Source of the DNA: Chlamydiota bacterium
Lineage (GTDB): Bacteria; Chlamydiota; Chlamydiia; Chlamydiales; Rhabdochlamydiaceae
DNA length: 33,578 bases
NCBI GenBank assembly: GCA_030916885.1
Contig: JAUPVT010000038.1
Span: 1-33,578, forward strand
Direction: 5' to 3'
Shown here: positions 7,323-16,169 of the stretch, piece by piece
How positions within the stretch are numbered: position 1 is the first letter of the stretch
How the letters are laid out: each line of letters begins with the position of its first letter
Notes under the pieces: model-generated
Told to the model about the DNA's origin: nothing
The model's database searches: none
The model's input: only the letters and a program-made list of their open reading frames with translations
Made by a program: the position numbers and the translations under genes

Positions 7323-8714
7323 ATGGATATTGCAATTATTGGGGCAGGGTATGTTGGACTGGTAACAGCAGCTTGCTTTGCTGAAATGGGACATCATGTC
7401 ATTTGCTTAGATATTAATGAGCAAAAAATTCAAAATTTACAAAAAGGCATAATCCCTATTTATGAGCCGGGTCTAAAAGAGTTGATCAAACGCAATGTAG
7501 AAGATGGCAGATTAAGCTTTACTACAGATTATCAACTAGCTACTGCAATCTCTCAAGTTTGCTTTATCGCTGTAGCAACTCCTTCTAAAGCAGACGGTAG
7601 CTGCGATCTTTCTTATGTTTTTTCTGCTGCTTCTTCTATAGCCCAGCATATGAAGCATCAACTCCTCATTGTCAATAAATCAACAGTGTCTGTAGGTACT
7701 GCCTCTTTAGTCAAGCAACATATTGCGCAAATTCTTAAAGAAAAAAATAAACTCCTCTGTTTTGATGTCGTTTCTAATCCTGAATTCTTAAAAGAAGGCA
7801 ATGCAATCAATGACTGCATGAAGCCCGATCGTATTATTATTGGAGTGGATAATCTCGATAGCGCTAAAATTATGCGTGAGATTTACTCTGCTTTTACTAT
7901 TAATCACGATCGAATCTTAATTATGGCACCTTCTTCTGCAGAACTAGCAAAATATGCAGCAAATGCCATGCTTGCTTTGCGAATCTCTTTTATGAATGAA
8001 CTCTCTAGCTTATGTGAAAAGACCGGTGCTAGCATTAATGACATACGGATAGCCATTGGTGCAGACCAAAGAATTGGTTACCATTTTTTGTATGCTGGTA
8101 TGGGTTATGGAGGCTCCTGCTTTCCAAAAGATATTAGAGCTCTTTGCGCTACAGCAGAAACATATGATTTAGATTTATCATTAATGCGTGCCACTGAAAA
8201 TGTGAATATACAGCAAAAAAAGGTACTTGCAGATAAAATTTGTCATTACTTTAATCAGTTTAATGGGGTTTTTAATAAAACGATTGCAATTTGGGGTCTT
8301 TCTTTTAAACCTCATACAGATGACATTCGAGAATCCCCTGCACTTTCTCTTATTGAAATCTTATTATCACAAGGTGCTAATTTACGTTTATTTGATCCTG
8401 TGGCTATGCCAACTATGCGTGAGCGTTTAGGAAATTGTCCTCAAGTAACTTTTTGCAAAGACGAATATGAAACTACGCAAGGAGCTGATGCTATTGTGCT
8501 CACTACAGAATGGCGGCAGTTTCGTTACATTGATTTTACTAAAATTATTCCTTTTTTGCGTCACCTAGCTTTTTTTGATGGCCGTAATCAATACCAACCC
8601 AAAGAAATGGAAAAATTAGGTTTTGCATATTTTGGAATTGGCATACCAACAAATTACTCCCATGAGCAACTAAGCAATGAGCAAAATATCATTCCTATCT
8701 CAAGCACAAACTGA
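7323..8714 (+). CDS. ugd: UDP-glucose 6-dehydrogenase
   Basis: Oxidises UDP-glucose to UDP-glucuronate with two NAD+. The N-terminal Rossmann motif IGAGYVGLVTAACFAEMG (residues 5-23), the EPGL segment (48-51), NPEFLKEG (152-159) and the catalytic-cysteine motif GYGGSCFPKD (C266) are all intact. The C-terminal UDP-binding domain has WGLSFKPHTDDIRESPAL. Length 463 aa is slightly above the usual 430-450, the excess being a polar C-terminal tail that overlaps the next gene by 38 nt. UDP-glucuronate is a precursor for acidic surface polysaccharide or pentose sugars, consistent with the sugar-phosphate transferase encoded nearby. GDP-mannose dehydrogenase is the related alternative; spacing and motifs favour Ugd. 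Confidence 0.95.
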   Translation: MDIAIIGAGYVGLVTAACFAEMGHHVICLDINEQKIQNLQKGIIPIYEPGLKELIKRNVEDGRLSFTTDYQLATAISQVCFIAVATPSKADGSCDLSYVFSAASSIAQHMKHQLLIVNKSTVSVGTASLVKQHIAQILKEKNKLLCFDVVSNPEFLKEGNAINDCMKPDRIIIGVDNLDSAKIMREIYSAFTINHDRILIMAPSSAELAKYAANAMLALRISFMNELSSLCEKTGASINDIRIAIGADQRIGYHFLYAGMGYGGSCFPKDIRALCATAETYDLDLSLMRATENVNIQQKKVLADKICHYFNQFNGVFNKTIAIWGLSFKPHTDDIRESPALSLIEILLSQGANLRLFDPVAMPTMRERLGNCPQVTFCKDEYETTQGADAIVLTTEWRQFRYIDFTKIIPFLRHLAFFDGRNQYQPKEMEKLGFAYFGIGIPTNYSHEQLSNEQNIIPISSTN

Positions 8715-9519
8715 GCTTGAAGAAGCATTAGAAAGTCTAGTTACGCCTAAATTAAACACAGTATATGCGCCTCTTTTTGCCTCTGCACGCTACTCTCTTT
8801 TAGCTCCTGCTAAGCGCCTGCGCCCTCTATTATTAATAGCAACAGCATCTACTTTTACGGTTCCTCTTTCTGAAACTATCTTATCCGCTTGCGCTATTGA
8901 ATTCATACACACCTATTCTCTTATTCATGATGATTTACCCTGTATTGATAATGATGATATGCGAAGAGGAAAGCCTACATTGCATAAAGCATATCCAGAG
9001 TGGCAGGCCTTGATCACAGGAGATTACCTACTTACCTATGCGTTTGAAATCCTCTCTTCCCTTCCCTTTCATTCCGTTCAACAAAAGCTTAGCTTGATTC
9101 AACTCTTTGCAAAAAGATCAGGTGCAAATGGATTAATTGGAGGGCAAGTAATTGACCTATTAATAGAGAAAAAAAACATTTCCTGGCCGATATTGCAACA
9201 AATGCATCACGGGAAAACAGCAGCTTTGATTTCTGCTGCTCTTGAAGCTGGAGGTATCCTTGGCAAGGCTTCTGATCAAGATATGCAATTTTTATACAAT
9301 TGCGGTCAAAAAATTGGACTTGGGTTTCAGATAATTGATGATTTACTCGATATAGAAGAAGAAAATAAAACAACAGCGGTTACGCTTCTGGGTAAAATTC
9401 AAGCTAAACAACTAGCAGAACGCTTACTTAAAGAAGCACTAGAACAGCTTGATAAATTAAGTCGTCCAGCTCCTTTAATCCAAGAGCTTTTACATAAGAT
9501 GATTCATCGCTCAATTTAA
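8677..9519 (+). CDS. ispA: Short-chain polyprenyl diphosphate synthase (farnesyl/geranylgeranyl type)
   Basis: A 280-aa trans-prenyltransferase condensing isopentenyl diphosphate onto allylic diphosphates. The first aspartate-rich motif is in HDDLPCIDNDDMRRGKPT (D85, D86 and following). The second is DDLLD at 221-225. KRLRP (47-50) and GGQ (155-157) are the usual substrate-binding segments. The short DDxxxxD form of motif 1 is typical of bacterial FPP/GGPP synthases. The only ATG that keeps the conserved N-terminus is at 8677, inside the ugd tail, and no clear Shine-Dalgarno precedes it. The product would feed undecaprenyl phosphate or quinone synthesis; chain length cannot be fixed from sequence. 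Confidence 0.9.
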   Translation: MSKISFLSQAQTELEEALESLVTPKLNTVYAPLFASARYSLLAPAKRLRPLLLIATASTFTVPLSETILSACAIEFIHTYSLIHDDLPCIDNDDMRRGKPTLHKAYPEWQALITGDYLLTYAFEILSSLPFHSVQQKLSLIQLFAKRSGANGLIGGQVIDLLIEKKNISWPILQQMHHGKTAALISAALEAGGILGKASDQDMQFLYNCGQKIGLGFQIIDDLLDIEEENKTTAVTLLGKIQAKQLAERLLKEALEQLDKLSRPAPLIQELLHKMIHRSI

Positions 9520-9635
9520 AGTATCCACCGCTATCGGTAAGCCATGAATAGGTTTCGTAGATAGAAAAGCACACTTTTATACAGATAAATTCTCAGTTTA
9601 TTTTGAAATTATCCCTTAGAAACAACATATACCTG

Positions 9636-9667
9636 TTGACAAAGGATTCGGAAAAATAAGTTATAAT
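9636..9667 (+). promoter_or_regulatory. Consensus -35 and -10 hexamers with a long spacer
   Basis: A perfect TTGACA (9636-9641) and a perfect TATAAT (9662-9667) are separated by 20 nt, three more than optimal. Transcription would start about 165 nt before the sugar-transferase gene, giving a long leader or a separate short RNA. Confidence 0.3.
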
Positions 9668-9778
9668 GTTTAGTAGCTTATTAATTTTTATCTTAAGAAA
9701 TAACAATTCTTAATTAAGACTGTGTCAAAAAATGAAATTTAGAATAAATTGAGATAAAGATTGTTAAGACCGCTAGAT

Positions 9779-9808
9779 TTGACAACAATTTCTTATATAT
9801 TTAATAAT
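9779..9808 (+). promoter_or_regulatory. Candidate promoter for the sugar-phosphate transferase cluster
   Basis: A perfect TTGACA (9779-9784) is followed, 17-18 nt on, by TAATAA/AATAAT (9802-9808) in a very AT-rich stretch. The predicted start, near 9815, leaves a leader of about 26 nt with AGAG at 9831-9834 before the ATG at 9841. Confidence 0.42.
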
Positions 9809-9840
9809 ATAAATCAATATTGATTCATTAAGAGTAAATA

Positions 9841-10521
9841 ATGACTTTAGATCGAATCTCATCAGATCCCGCTTTGACAACTCCTTTAGAGATGGCTCCT
9901 GTTAAAAAGAGAAAGCGTGTCTTTGATATTTTATTTAGCTTAATGGCTTTGCTTTTGGGTCTTCCTTTTTTTATAGTAATTGCATTCTTGATTAAATTTT
10001 CTTCAAAAGGGCCTATTTTTTATTGCAGCTCAAGATTGGGGCATAAAGGTCGGCTATTTAAATTTTGGAAGTTTCGTTCTATGTATTGTGATGCAGATTC
10101 TCGTTTGCAGCATTTGCTTAAACAGCAGCCTGAGTTAAATAGAGAGTGGCAAAAATTTTTTAAGCTAAAAAATGATCCAAGATTAACATATCTAGGTAGA
10201 TTAATTCGTAAAACCTCACTTGATGAACTTCCTCAGTTTTGGAATGTACTAAAGGGAGATTTAAGCATTGTTGGACCAAGACCCTATTTACCTCGTGAAG
10301 AAAAGAGAATTAAAGAGCTAATTGGAAGCAATATTGATGTTTTACTCTCTGTCAAACCAGGACTTACAGGTATATGGCAAACCTCAGGAAGAAGCGCTTT
10401 GAGTTTTGAAAAAAGAATTGAATTAGATTTAAGCTATGTTCGTACTCGCTCTTTCCTACTTGATATCCAATTAATTGTGAAAACCATCCCTGAAATGATC
10501 TCTTCTAAAGGAGCATTTTAA
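9841..10521 (+). CDS. Polyprenyl-phosphate sugar-1-phosphate transferase (bacterial sugar transferase family)
   Basis: A 226-aa monotopic membrane enzyme that moves a sugar-1-phosphate from a nucleotide sugar to undecaprenyl phosphate, the first step of glycan assembly. The family core is complete: KRVFDI (25-30), the membrane segment (about 31-53), GPIFYCSSRLGHKG (57-70), FKFRSM-type WKFRSM, the catalytic Asp-Glu pair in TSLDELPQ (D128, E129), GDLSIVGPRP (139-148) and PGLTGIWQ. It is the short PglC/WbaP-core form without the N-terminal helices of WcaJ/WbaP. The sugar could be glucose, galactose or an acetamido sugar. ugd and a prenyl synthase are encoded just upstream, beyond a 321-nt gap. 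The next gene starts 2 nt after its stop. Confidence 0.9.
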   Translation: MTLDRISSDPALTTPLEMAPVKKRKRVFDILFSLMALLLGLPFFIVIAFLIKFSSKGPIFYCSSRLGHKGRLFKFWKFRSMYCDADSRLQHLLKQQPELNREWQKFFKLKNDPRLTYLGRLIRKTSLDELPQFWNVLKGDLSIVGPRPYLPREEKRIKELIGSNIDVLLSVKPGLTGIWQTSGRSALSFEKRIELDLSYVRTRSFLLDIQLIVKTIPEMISSKGAF

Positions 10522-10523
10522 TA

Positions 10524-11063
10524 ATGGTCTTCATGGCCTCCATTCCTCTTCTATATGTATTCTTAATTACTTTGTTATGCACACTATTTAGCACAGCTGT
10601 TTATCCTAAAATACATTTAATTCCTTTTACTGCTTTTTTTGCTCTTCTTTACTTACGCACTTCCTTAGCTGCTTCTCTTTGGATTTCTTTAGGATGTGGC
10701 TTGTTATTAGATCTAATAAACTCTGATTTGCGTTTTGGCTTCTATGCACTAAATACTTGCTTAACAACTCTTTTATTACATCGACAAAAAAAACACTTTT
10801 TCGAAGAAAAACTACATTCGATTTGTTTGCTAACAGGATTAATTAGTGCATCGATGACTATACTTCAGTGGATTTTTTACTGCACAACTCAGCTAGAATG
10901 CCATTTATCTTGGAAGTTATTTTTCATCGATTTTATGTTACTGCCTATTTGTGATGCATTTGCTGTCTTTTTATGGATATATCTTCCTGTTATATTGTTT
11001 ATCTATTCAAGAAAAATGAATTGGAAAGCTATGATTAGCCGTAATTCTTCTTATAAAGACTAA
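10524..11063 (+). CDS. mreD: MreD-like rod-shape membrane protein
   Basis: A 179-aa, very hydrophobic protein with about five membrane helices. The central segment GCGLLLDLINSD followed by RFGFYALN resembles the conserved MreD motif (G-L-L-D-L, then G-x-x-x-L). MreD sits in the inner membrane with MreC and couples MreB filaments to peptidoglycan synthesis, which in chlamydiae acts at division. A strong AAAGGAG (10507-10513), 10 nt before the first ATG, supports that start over the Met at position 4. The assignment rests on one motif, topology and size; mreB and mreC are not adjacent. An unrelated small membrane protein is possible. Confidence 0.55.
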   Translation: MVFMASIPLLYVFLITLLCTLFSTAVYPKIHLIPFTAFFALLYLRTSLAASLWISLGCGLLLDLINSDLRFGFYALNTCLTTLLLHRQKKHFFEEKLHSICLLTGLISASMTILQWIFYCTTQLECHLSWKLFFIDFMLLPICDAFAVFLWIYLPVILFIYSRKMNWKAMISRNSSYKD

Positions 11064-11084
11064 AATTCAAACTCGAGAGATTTT

Positions 11085-11894
11085 ATGTCCAAAATCATTA
11101 AAGAATGGGCCTCTTTTGCTAAAGAAACAGCTCTTTTAGCTGGTGACGTTTTAAAAAAGGGGTTTGGTTCTTCATTTATCATTGGTTCAAAGCCCGGTAA
11201 AAAAAATCTAGTAACACAGTACGATAGAGCCTCTGAGAATCTCATTATTACAGAGATTAAAAGTCGATATCCTACACATTCAATTATTGCAGAAGAGAGC
11301 GGCTCTTTTATACAACAAGAGAGTCAAGTCACTTGGATCATTGACCCTCTAGATGGCACTGTAAATTTTGCGCATGAAATCCCAATTTTTTCGATTAGCA
11401 TTGCTGTAGCTGTTAATAAGGAAATAGTCTGTGGTGTTGTATATCAACCTATGACAAGAGAATTATTTGTTGCTCAAAAGAAACAAGGAGCTTTTCTTAA
11501 TGATCGATTACTAAATATTTCTTTCGTATCGCAGATGAATCAAGCCTTCCTAGCAACAGGCTTTCCTTATGATGTACATAAAGATCCTCTACATTGTATA
11601 GAGAGCTTCTCTGAACTCTTAAGAACAGGAGCACCTATTCGTAGGTTAGGCTCTGCAGCTATTGATTTAGCATACGTAGCCGCGGGACGTTTTGATGGAT
11701 TTTGGGAAGTAGGCCTTAATAGTTGGGATATGGCAGCGGGAATGCTCCTAGTAAAAGAAGCAGGAGGAATGGTAACCCATTATGATGGAACAGAACATCA
11801 AATTTTTGGATATCATAACCTTTTAGCAACAAATAAATATCTACATCCGATTATGATTGATTATTTAAGTAAAGGTAAACATGAAACTAATTGA
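11085..11894 (+). CDS. Inositol-1-monophosphatase family phosphatase (SuhB-like)
   Basis: A 269-aa Mg2+/Li+-type phosphatase. The metal site is complete: AEESG (E70), the WIIDPLDGTVNF signature (D87, D90, T92) and NSWDMAAG (D215). The family covers inositol monophosphatase, SuhB and CysQ-like nucleotide phosphatases. The WDMAAGMLLVKEAGG C-terminal motif favours the IMPase/SuhB branch, which in bacteria may also act with the ribosome and NusA-type antitermination. GAGAG lies 5 nt before the ATG. Its 3' end overlaps folD by 14 nt. The physiological substrate cannot be stated. Confidence 0.9.
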   Translation: MSKIIKEWASFAKETALLAGDVLKKGFGSSFIIGSKPGKKNLVTQYDRASENLIITEIKSRYPTHSIIAEESGSFIQQESQVTWIIDPLDGTVNFAHEIPIFSISIAVAVNKEIVCGVVYQPMTRELFVAQKKQGAFLNDRLLNISFVSQMNQAFLATGFPYDVHKDPLHCIESFSELLRTGAPIRRLGSAAIDLAYVAAGRFDGFWEVGLNSWDMAAGMLLVKEAGGMVTHYDGTEHQIFGYHNLLATNKYLHPIMIDYLSKGKHETN

Positions 11895-12756
11895 TGGCGT
11901 ATCCATTGCAAAAACAATTCAAGATAGAATTAAATCTACTATTGCCAAACTACAAAACCGCCCCCCTGGATTAGCTTTTGTGCGTATAGGAGACAATTCT
12001 GCTTCTCTTAGTTATATTCGCATGAAAAAAAAGCGTTGTAAAGAAGTAGGTATTATCTCTTTTGATGTTGAACTTCCCTCTCATGTTTCTGAGGATCAAA
12101 TCATTTTAGAAATCAAACGTTTAAACCAAGATCCCATAGTAGATGGCATTTTAGTTCAATTACCTTTGCCAGAGAAGATAAACTCTTTTTTAATTATGCA
12201 AATGATTGATCCTGAAAAAGATGTAGACGGATTTAACCCCTTTAATATGGGTAAGCTATTGCTTGGAGAAAGAGATGGGTTTATTCCTTGCACACCTCAT
12301 GGTATTCATGTATTATTAACACAATCTCAGATTTCTTTATTGGGTAAACATGTTGTTATTGTAGGTAGAAGCAATATTGTTGGAAAACCTTTAGCAGCAC
12401 TTTTAATGCAAAAAGCCCCACATTGCAATGCAACAATTACCTTAGTACATAGTTTTTCTGAAAAGCTAGAAGAGATTTGCAGACAAGCGGATGTTTTAAT
12501 TGCAGCTATTGGTAAACCCGCTTTCATTAAAAAAAACATGGTTAAACCTCAAGCAGTGGTAGTTGATGTGGGGATTAACCATATTATGAATAATCAAGGA
12601 GAAAAACAGCTTGTAGGAGATGTTGCTTTTGATGAAGTAGCTCCTAATTGTTCTTACATTACTCCAGTTCCAGGAGGTGTAGGTCCCATGACAATTTCTA
12701 TGCTCCTTAGTAATACCCTCTTAAGCTACCAGAGAAAGACAAAAATGATTATTTGA
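11881..12756 (+). CDS. folD: Bifunctional methylenetetrahydrofolate dehydrogenase/cyclohydrolase
   Basis: FolD interconverts 5,10-methylene-THF, methenyl-THF and 10-formyl-THF, supplying formyl groups for purines and initiator tRNA. The 291-aa protein has the catalytic YxxxK (Y45, K49), the substrate motif ILVQLPLP, DVDGF, the NADP-binding VGRSNIVGKP and the C-terminal TPVPGGVGPMT loop. 10-formyl-THF use fits the peptide deformylase gene later in the window. The start overlaps the preceding phosphatase gene, suggesting translational coupling. A short poly-T stretch follows the stop, with no hairpin that I can see. Confidence 0.97.
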   Translation: MKLIDGVSIAKTIQDRIKSTIAKLQNRPPGLAFVRIGDNSASLSYIRMKKKRCKEVGIISFDVELPSHVSEDQIILEIKRLNQDPIVDGILVQLPLPEKINSFLIMQMIDPEKDVDGFNPFNMGKLLLGERDGFIPCTPHGIHVLLTQSQISLLGKHVVIVGRSNIVGKPLAALLMQKAPHCNATITLVHSFSEKLEEICRQADVLIAAIGKPAFIKKNMVKPQAVVVDVGINHIMNNQGEKQLVGDVAFDEVAPNCSYITPVPGGVGPMTISMLLSNTLLSYQRKTKMII

Positions 12757-12799
12757 TTTTTTCTTTAATTGGTATATGTCTTAAATACACTTTTATCAT

Positions 12800-13408
12800 A
12801 TGAAACACACAATGAAATATACAGTTTTTTTTGACTTAGGTAATGTGCTTTTATTCTTTGATCATCATAAAATGAAGCAACAAGTTGCTACTTGCTGTAA
12901 TTTAAGCTTAGAAGAAACCTCTTTTTTACTTCAAAAGTATCTTGATGATTATGAAAGAGGTTCTATAACTACACAAACTCTTTATTCCAATTTATTAGAG
13001 TTAGGAGGAAAATCTATTTCTTTTACTGATTTTACTCATGCCTTAAGTAACATTTTCCAACCTAATCTTCCTGTAATTGCTCTACTGAAAAAAATGAAAG
13101 ATCGAGGGGTAAAACTCTTTCTTTTATCTAATACGTGCGATGCTCACTTTAGCTTTGCTCAAAACCATTTTGCTTTTCTAAAGCTCTTTGATGGATTTAT
13201 TCTATCTTATGAAGTTGGAGCGCGTAAACCAGAGAGAGAAATCTACGAAAAGGCTCTTGAGATAGGAAATTGTTCTCATAAAGAGTGTTTTTATATCGAT
13301 GATGTCCCCGCCTTTGTCCAAGCAGCACGTTCTTTAAACATTGATTCAGAGATCTATTTGAAACCAGAGATCCTTCACCACCACTTAATCCAAAGAGGAA
13401 TCCTGTAA
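12800..13408 (+). CDS. HAD-superfamily hydrolase, YihX-like
   Basis: A 202-aa HAD-type phosphatase. Motif I is FFDLGNVLLFFD, with the nucleophile Asp in DLGN as in E. coli YihX (a sugar-1-phosphatase), rather than the common DxD. Motif II is LLSNT; the motif III lysine is in ARKPEREIYEKAL; motif IV is FYIDDV. A helical cap lies between motifs I and II (about residues 20-95). It may start at the first ATG (12800) or at Met5 (12812), which better matches related N-termini; neither has a clear ribosome-binding site. Its stop codon shares a base with the rnr start (TAATG). The substrate is unknown. Confidence 0.85.
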   Translation: MKHTMKYTVFFDLGNVLLFFDHHKMKQQVATCCNLSLEETSFLLQKYLDDYERGSITTQTLYSNLLELGGKSISFTDFTHALSNIFQPNLPVIALLKKMKDRGVKLFLLSNTCDAHFSFAQNHFAFLKLFDGFILSYEVGARKPEREIYEKALEIGNCSHKECFYIDDVPAFVQAARSLNIDSEIYLKPEILHHHLIQRGIL

Positions 13409-15561
13409 TGGTAAAAAGAAAAAAGGGCCTTTCCTCTCAAAAATGTATAAAACTCATTCTTGACTATATTCACGAAAGCTCCTATCAACCTATAACAGCT
13501 GAGGAATTATTCACAAAAATTCACCTGTCACCTTCTTCTTCCTCTATATTTCAGTTATCCGTTCATGACTTAATAAAAAATAATCAGATCTGTTTGATAA
13601 AAAAGAAATTGTATCCTGTAAAGCAAAGCCAGGAACAAACCTTAACCGGAACTCTTAGGCTGCACCCCAAAGGATTTGGGTTTGTTATTCCCGATGAGCG
13701 CGCAAAATGGCCACAAGATATTTTCATTCCTAAAAATTATACAGAGTCTGCTATTGATGCTGACCTAGTAGAAGTAGCCGTGAACACAAATTCTTCTTCA
13801 GAAAAAGGACCTGAAGGGAAAATCCTTTTTATCTTAAAAAGAGCTCATACTGAATTAGCTGGAACGATTTACGCTGTGCATCCTACCAGAGAGATCGCAG
13901 CTCATATACCTCTATTAGGAAACAATAAACCTATTGTCATTCGCTCTTCCCCCTCTATTTCTTGTAAAATAGGAGATAGGGTTATTCTACATGTTGACGA
14001 ATGGGGTACTAAAGAAAAACCCACTATTTGCACAGTATCCCAAATTATTGGCAATATCATAGATCCTTCTTGTGATGTAAGAGCAACAACTCTTGAATTT
14101 AACCTACGTTCTGATTTTCCTGAAAATGTCATTGCAGAAGCAAAAGGTTTTGGAAACAAGGTACGAGCTTCTGATCTTAAAAATAGAAAGGATTTAACAG
14201 GACTTACTTGCTTTACTATAGATCCTGATACTGCAAAAGATTTTGATGATGCTCTTTCCTTAACCAAGGAGGAAACAGGACACTTTCATCTTGGGGTTCA
14301 TATTGCGGATGTAGCTCACTATGTAAAACCTCATTCTCTTTTAGATCAAGAAGCCTTTTTAAGAGCAAATTCTACCTACTTTCCAGGCACTTGTATTCCT
14401 ATGCTACCAGAGGTATTATCCAATCAACTTTGTAGCTTAAAAGCTAATGTAAATCGTTTGACTGTATCTGTATTAATAAAGATGGATCAAGATGGGAAAG
14501 TTTTACATTTTGAAATCGTACGCTCTTACATTAAAAGCGCAAAACGCTTTAGTTATTTTGAAGCTAAAGAAGTTTTAGATGGCAAGAAAAAAAATATTTA
14601 TGCTCCTACTCTAGAGTTAATGGTAAAGTTATGTCTACTGCTGAAAAAGCAGCGCCGAGAAAGAGGAAGTATTGATTTTTCTCTTCCAGAAATTTCTTTA
14701 GTTCTTGATGAAATCGGCTTGCCTTTAGGAGTAAAAAAAATTGAATATGATATTACACACCAATTAGTTGAAGAATTTATGCTTAAAGCTAATGAACTGG
14801 TTGCTTTGGAGTTAGCCAATAGAGGCAAACAACTCATTTACCGTGTGCATGAAGAACCTAATGTAGAAAATATCAGGGAATTTTTTGAATTAGCGCGCAC
14901 ATTTGGATTGAATGTATCTAGTAATAGCACTTTTAAAGATATACCAGAACTATTTCAGCAAGCTCAAGAAAGCCCATTTTTATCTCAACTTTCTATAGCA
15001 TTTATTCGCAGTATGAAATTAGCTAAGTACTCCACAGAGAATATGGGCCATTTTGGTCTTTGTTTAGAACACTATTGTCATTTTACAAGTCCTATTCGAC
15101 GCTACAGCGATTTGATTATTCAAAGACTACTCTTTAATGAAGAGCCAAAAGAGCTTGATCTAAAAGAAATAGCCACCCACTGCTCCGAACAAGAGAGAAT
15201 TAGTTTCCGAGCAGAAAATAGCGTTGTTACCTTGAAAAAGCTTCGTTTATTGGAAAAGGAATTTCTACGAGATCCTCTTCGATATCACGCAGCGATAGTA
15301 ACCAAAATTAAACCTTTTGGTCTATATTTTGAGCTTACAGAATTAATGTTAGAAGGATTTTTGCATATCTCTGATCTTGAAGATGACTATTTCGTTTTTG
15401 ACGAGAGATACTCTATCTTAAAGGGACGTTTTACAGGGCATGTGCATAGATTAGGAGAGAAAGTATCAGTACAAATCGTACGTATTGACCTTATTTTCCT
15501 GGAAAGCCACTGGATGCTTAAGCAAGATCAAAACTCAAAAAAACGTAAGAGAAATCGATGA
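13408..15561 (+). CDS. rnr: Ribonuclease R
   Basis: A 3'-5' exoribonuclease of the RNB family that degrades structured RNA and acts in rRNA/tmRNA quality control. The 717-aa order is N-terminal winged-helix region (about 10-70), cold-shock domains (about 75-215, with GFGFV at 89-93), RNB catalytic domain (about 265-595) and S1 domain (about 630-705). The metal-binding motif IDPDTAKDFDDA gives D272, D278, D280 and D281. HFTSPIRRYSDL is the other hallmark. RNase R is preferred over RNase II because of the winged-helix start and the basic tail (KKRKRNR). It is coupled to its neighbours by one-base and ATGA overlaps. Confidence 0.95.
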   Translation: MVKRKKGLSSQKCIKLILDYIHESSYQPITAEELFTKIHLSPSSSSIFQLSVHDLIKNNQICLIKKKLYPVKQSQEQTLTGTLRLHPKGFGFVIPDERAKWPQDIFIPKNYTESAIDADLVEVAVNTNSSSEKGPEGKILFILKRAHTELAGTIYAVHPTREIAAHIPLLGNNKPIVIRSSPSISCKIGDRVILHVDEWGTKEKPTICTVSQIIGNIIDPSCDVRATTLEFNLRSDFPENVIAEAKGFGNKVRASDLKNRKDLTGLTCFTIDPDTAKDFDDALSLTKEETGHFHLGVHIADVAHYVKPHSLLDQEAFLRANSTYFPGTCIPMLPEVLSNQLCSLKANVNRLTVSVLIKMDQDGKVLHFEIVRSYIKSAKRFSYFEAKEVLDGKKKNIYAPTLELMVKLCLLLKKQRRERGSIDFSLPEISLVLDEIGLPLGVKKIEYDITHQLVEEFMLKANELVALELANRGKQLIYRVHEEPNVENIREFFELARTFGLNVSSNSTFKDIPELFQQAQESPFLSQLSIAFIRSMKLAKYSTENMGHFGLCLEHYCHFTSPIRRYSDLIIQRLLFNEEPKELDLKEIATHCSEQERISFRAENSVVTLKKLRLLEKEFLRDPLRYHAAIVTKIKPFGLYFELTELMLEGFLHISDLEDDYFVFDERYSILKGRFTGHVHRLGEKVSVQIVRIDLIFLESHWMLKQDQNSKKRKRNR

Positions 15562-16145
15562 GCTTCACACTTCCTATTTCTTTTTATCAACGTGAAGATG
15601 TAGTTCAAATAGCACGTGATCTATTAGGAAAGCTTTTATTAACTCAAATGAACAATCAAATTACCGGCGGTATAATTACAGAAACAGAGGCTTATAAAGG
15701 CGCAGAAGATAGGGCCTGTCATGCGTATAATTACCGCAAAACCAAACGCAATCTTGCAATGTATCAAAATGGAGGGATTACCTATGTTTATCTGTGTTAT
15801 GGAATCCATTATCTTTTAAATGTGGTTACTCACAGAGAAGGTATTCCTCATGCTGTATTAATTCGGGCTATTTTTCCAACTTTTGGAATTGAAACTATGC
15901 TAAAAAGACGAAAAAAATCTTTAAATTCTAAACTAACTAAAGGCCCTGGCAGTGTATGCCAGGCTTTAGGAATTGATCTCACCCACAATGCAATTTCTCT
16001 TAATTCTTCCTGTATCTGGATTACAAATAGCGATGTGTTAATAGATCAAACTCAAATTCACCAAGGTCCTCGTATTGGAGTTGACTATGCTGGCAAGGAT
16101 GCGCTTTTACCTTGGCGTTTTAAACTTGAAAAACTATATGATTAG
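15558..16145 (+). CDS. mpg: 3-methyladenine DNA glycosylase (AAG/MPG family)
   Basis: This monofunctional glycosylase excises alkylated purines, starting base-excision repair. The 195-aa protein has ARDLLGKLL (19-27), the active-site ETEAY (E44 aligns with the catalytic Glu, Y46 with the intercalating Tyr region), DRACHAY, MY-NGGITYVYLCYGIH and KGPGSVCQALGI. This is the core of the AAG family without the N-terminal extension of the human enzyme. Its ATG lies within the rnr stop (ATGA), so it is translated from the rnr message. Confidence 0.95.
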   Translation: MSFTLPISFYQREDVVQIARDLLGKLLLTQMNNQITGGIITETEAYKGAEDRACHAYNYRKTKRNLAMYQNGGITYVYLCYGIHYLLNVVTHREGIPHAVLIRAIFPTFGIETMLKRRKKSLNSKLTKGPGSVCQALGIDLTHNAISLNSSCIWITNSDVLIDQTQIHQGPRIGVDYAGKDALLPWRFKLEKLYD

Positions 16146-16169
16146 AATCATAAAAAATTAAGAGGATCA

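Larger units (their letters stand above)
9520..9840. other. 321-nt gene-free region with two promoter-like sites
   Basis: No ORF of note and no RNA gene is recognisable. It contains two TTGACA hexamers on the plus strand (9636 and 9779) and a 7-bp inverted repeat (TTAAGAA 9693-9699, TTCTTAA 9707-9713). It is the main break between the ugd-ispA group and the following gene cluster. Confidence 0.5.

Noticed and set aside
12800-12850. HAD hydrolase motif I lacking the second Asp, as a sign of an inactive enzyme
   Set aside because: The DLGN form is normal in the YihX-like branch, so it is not evidence of decay.
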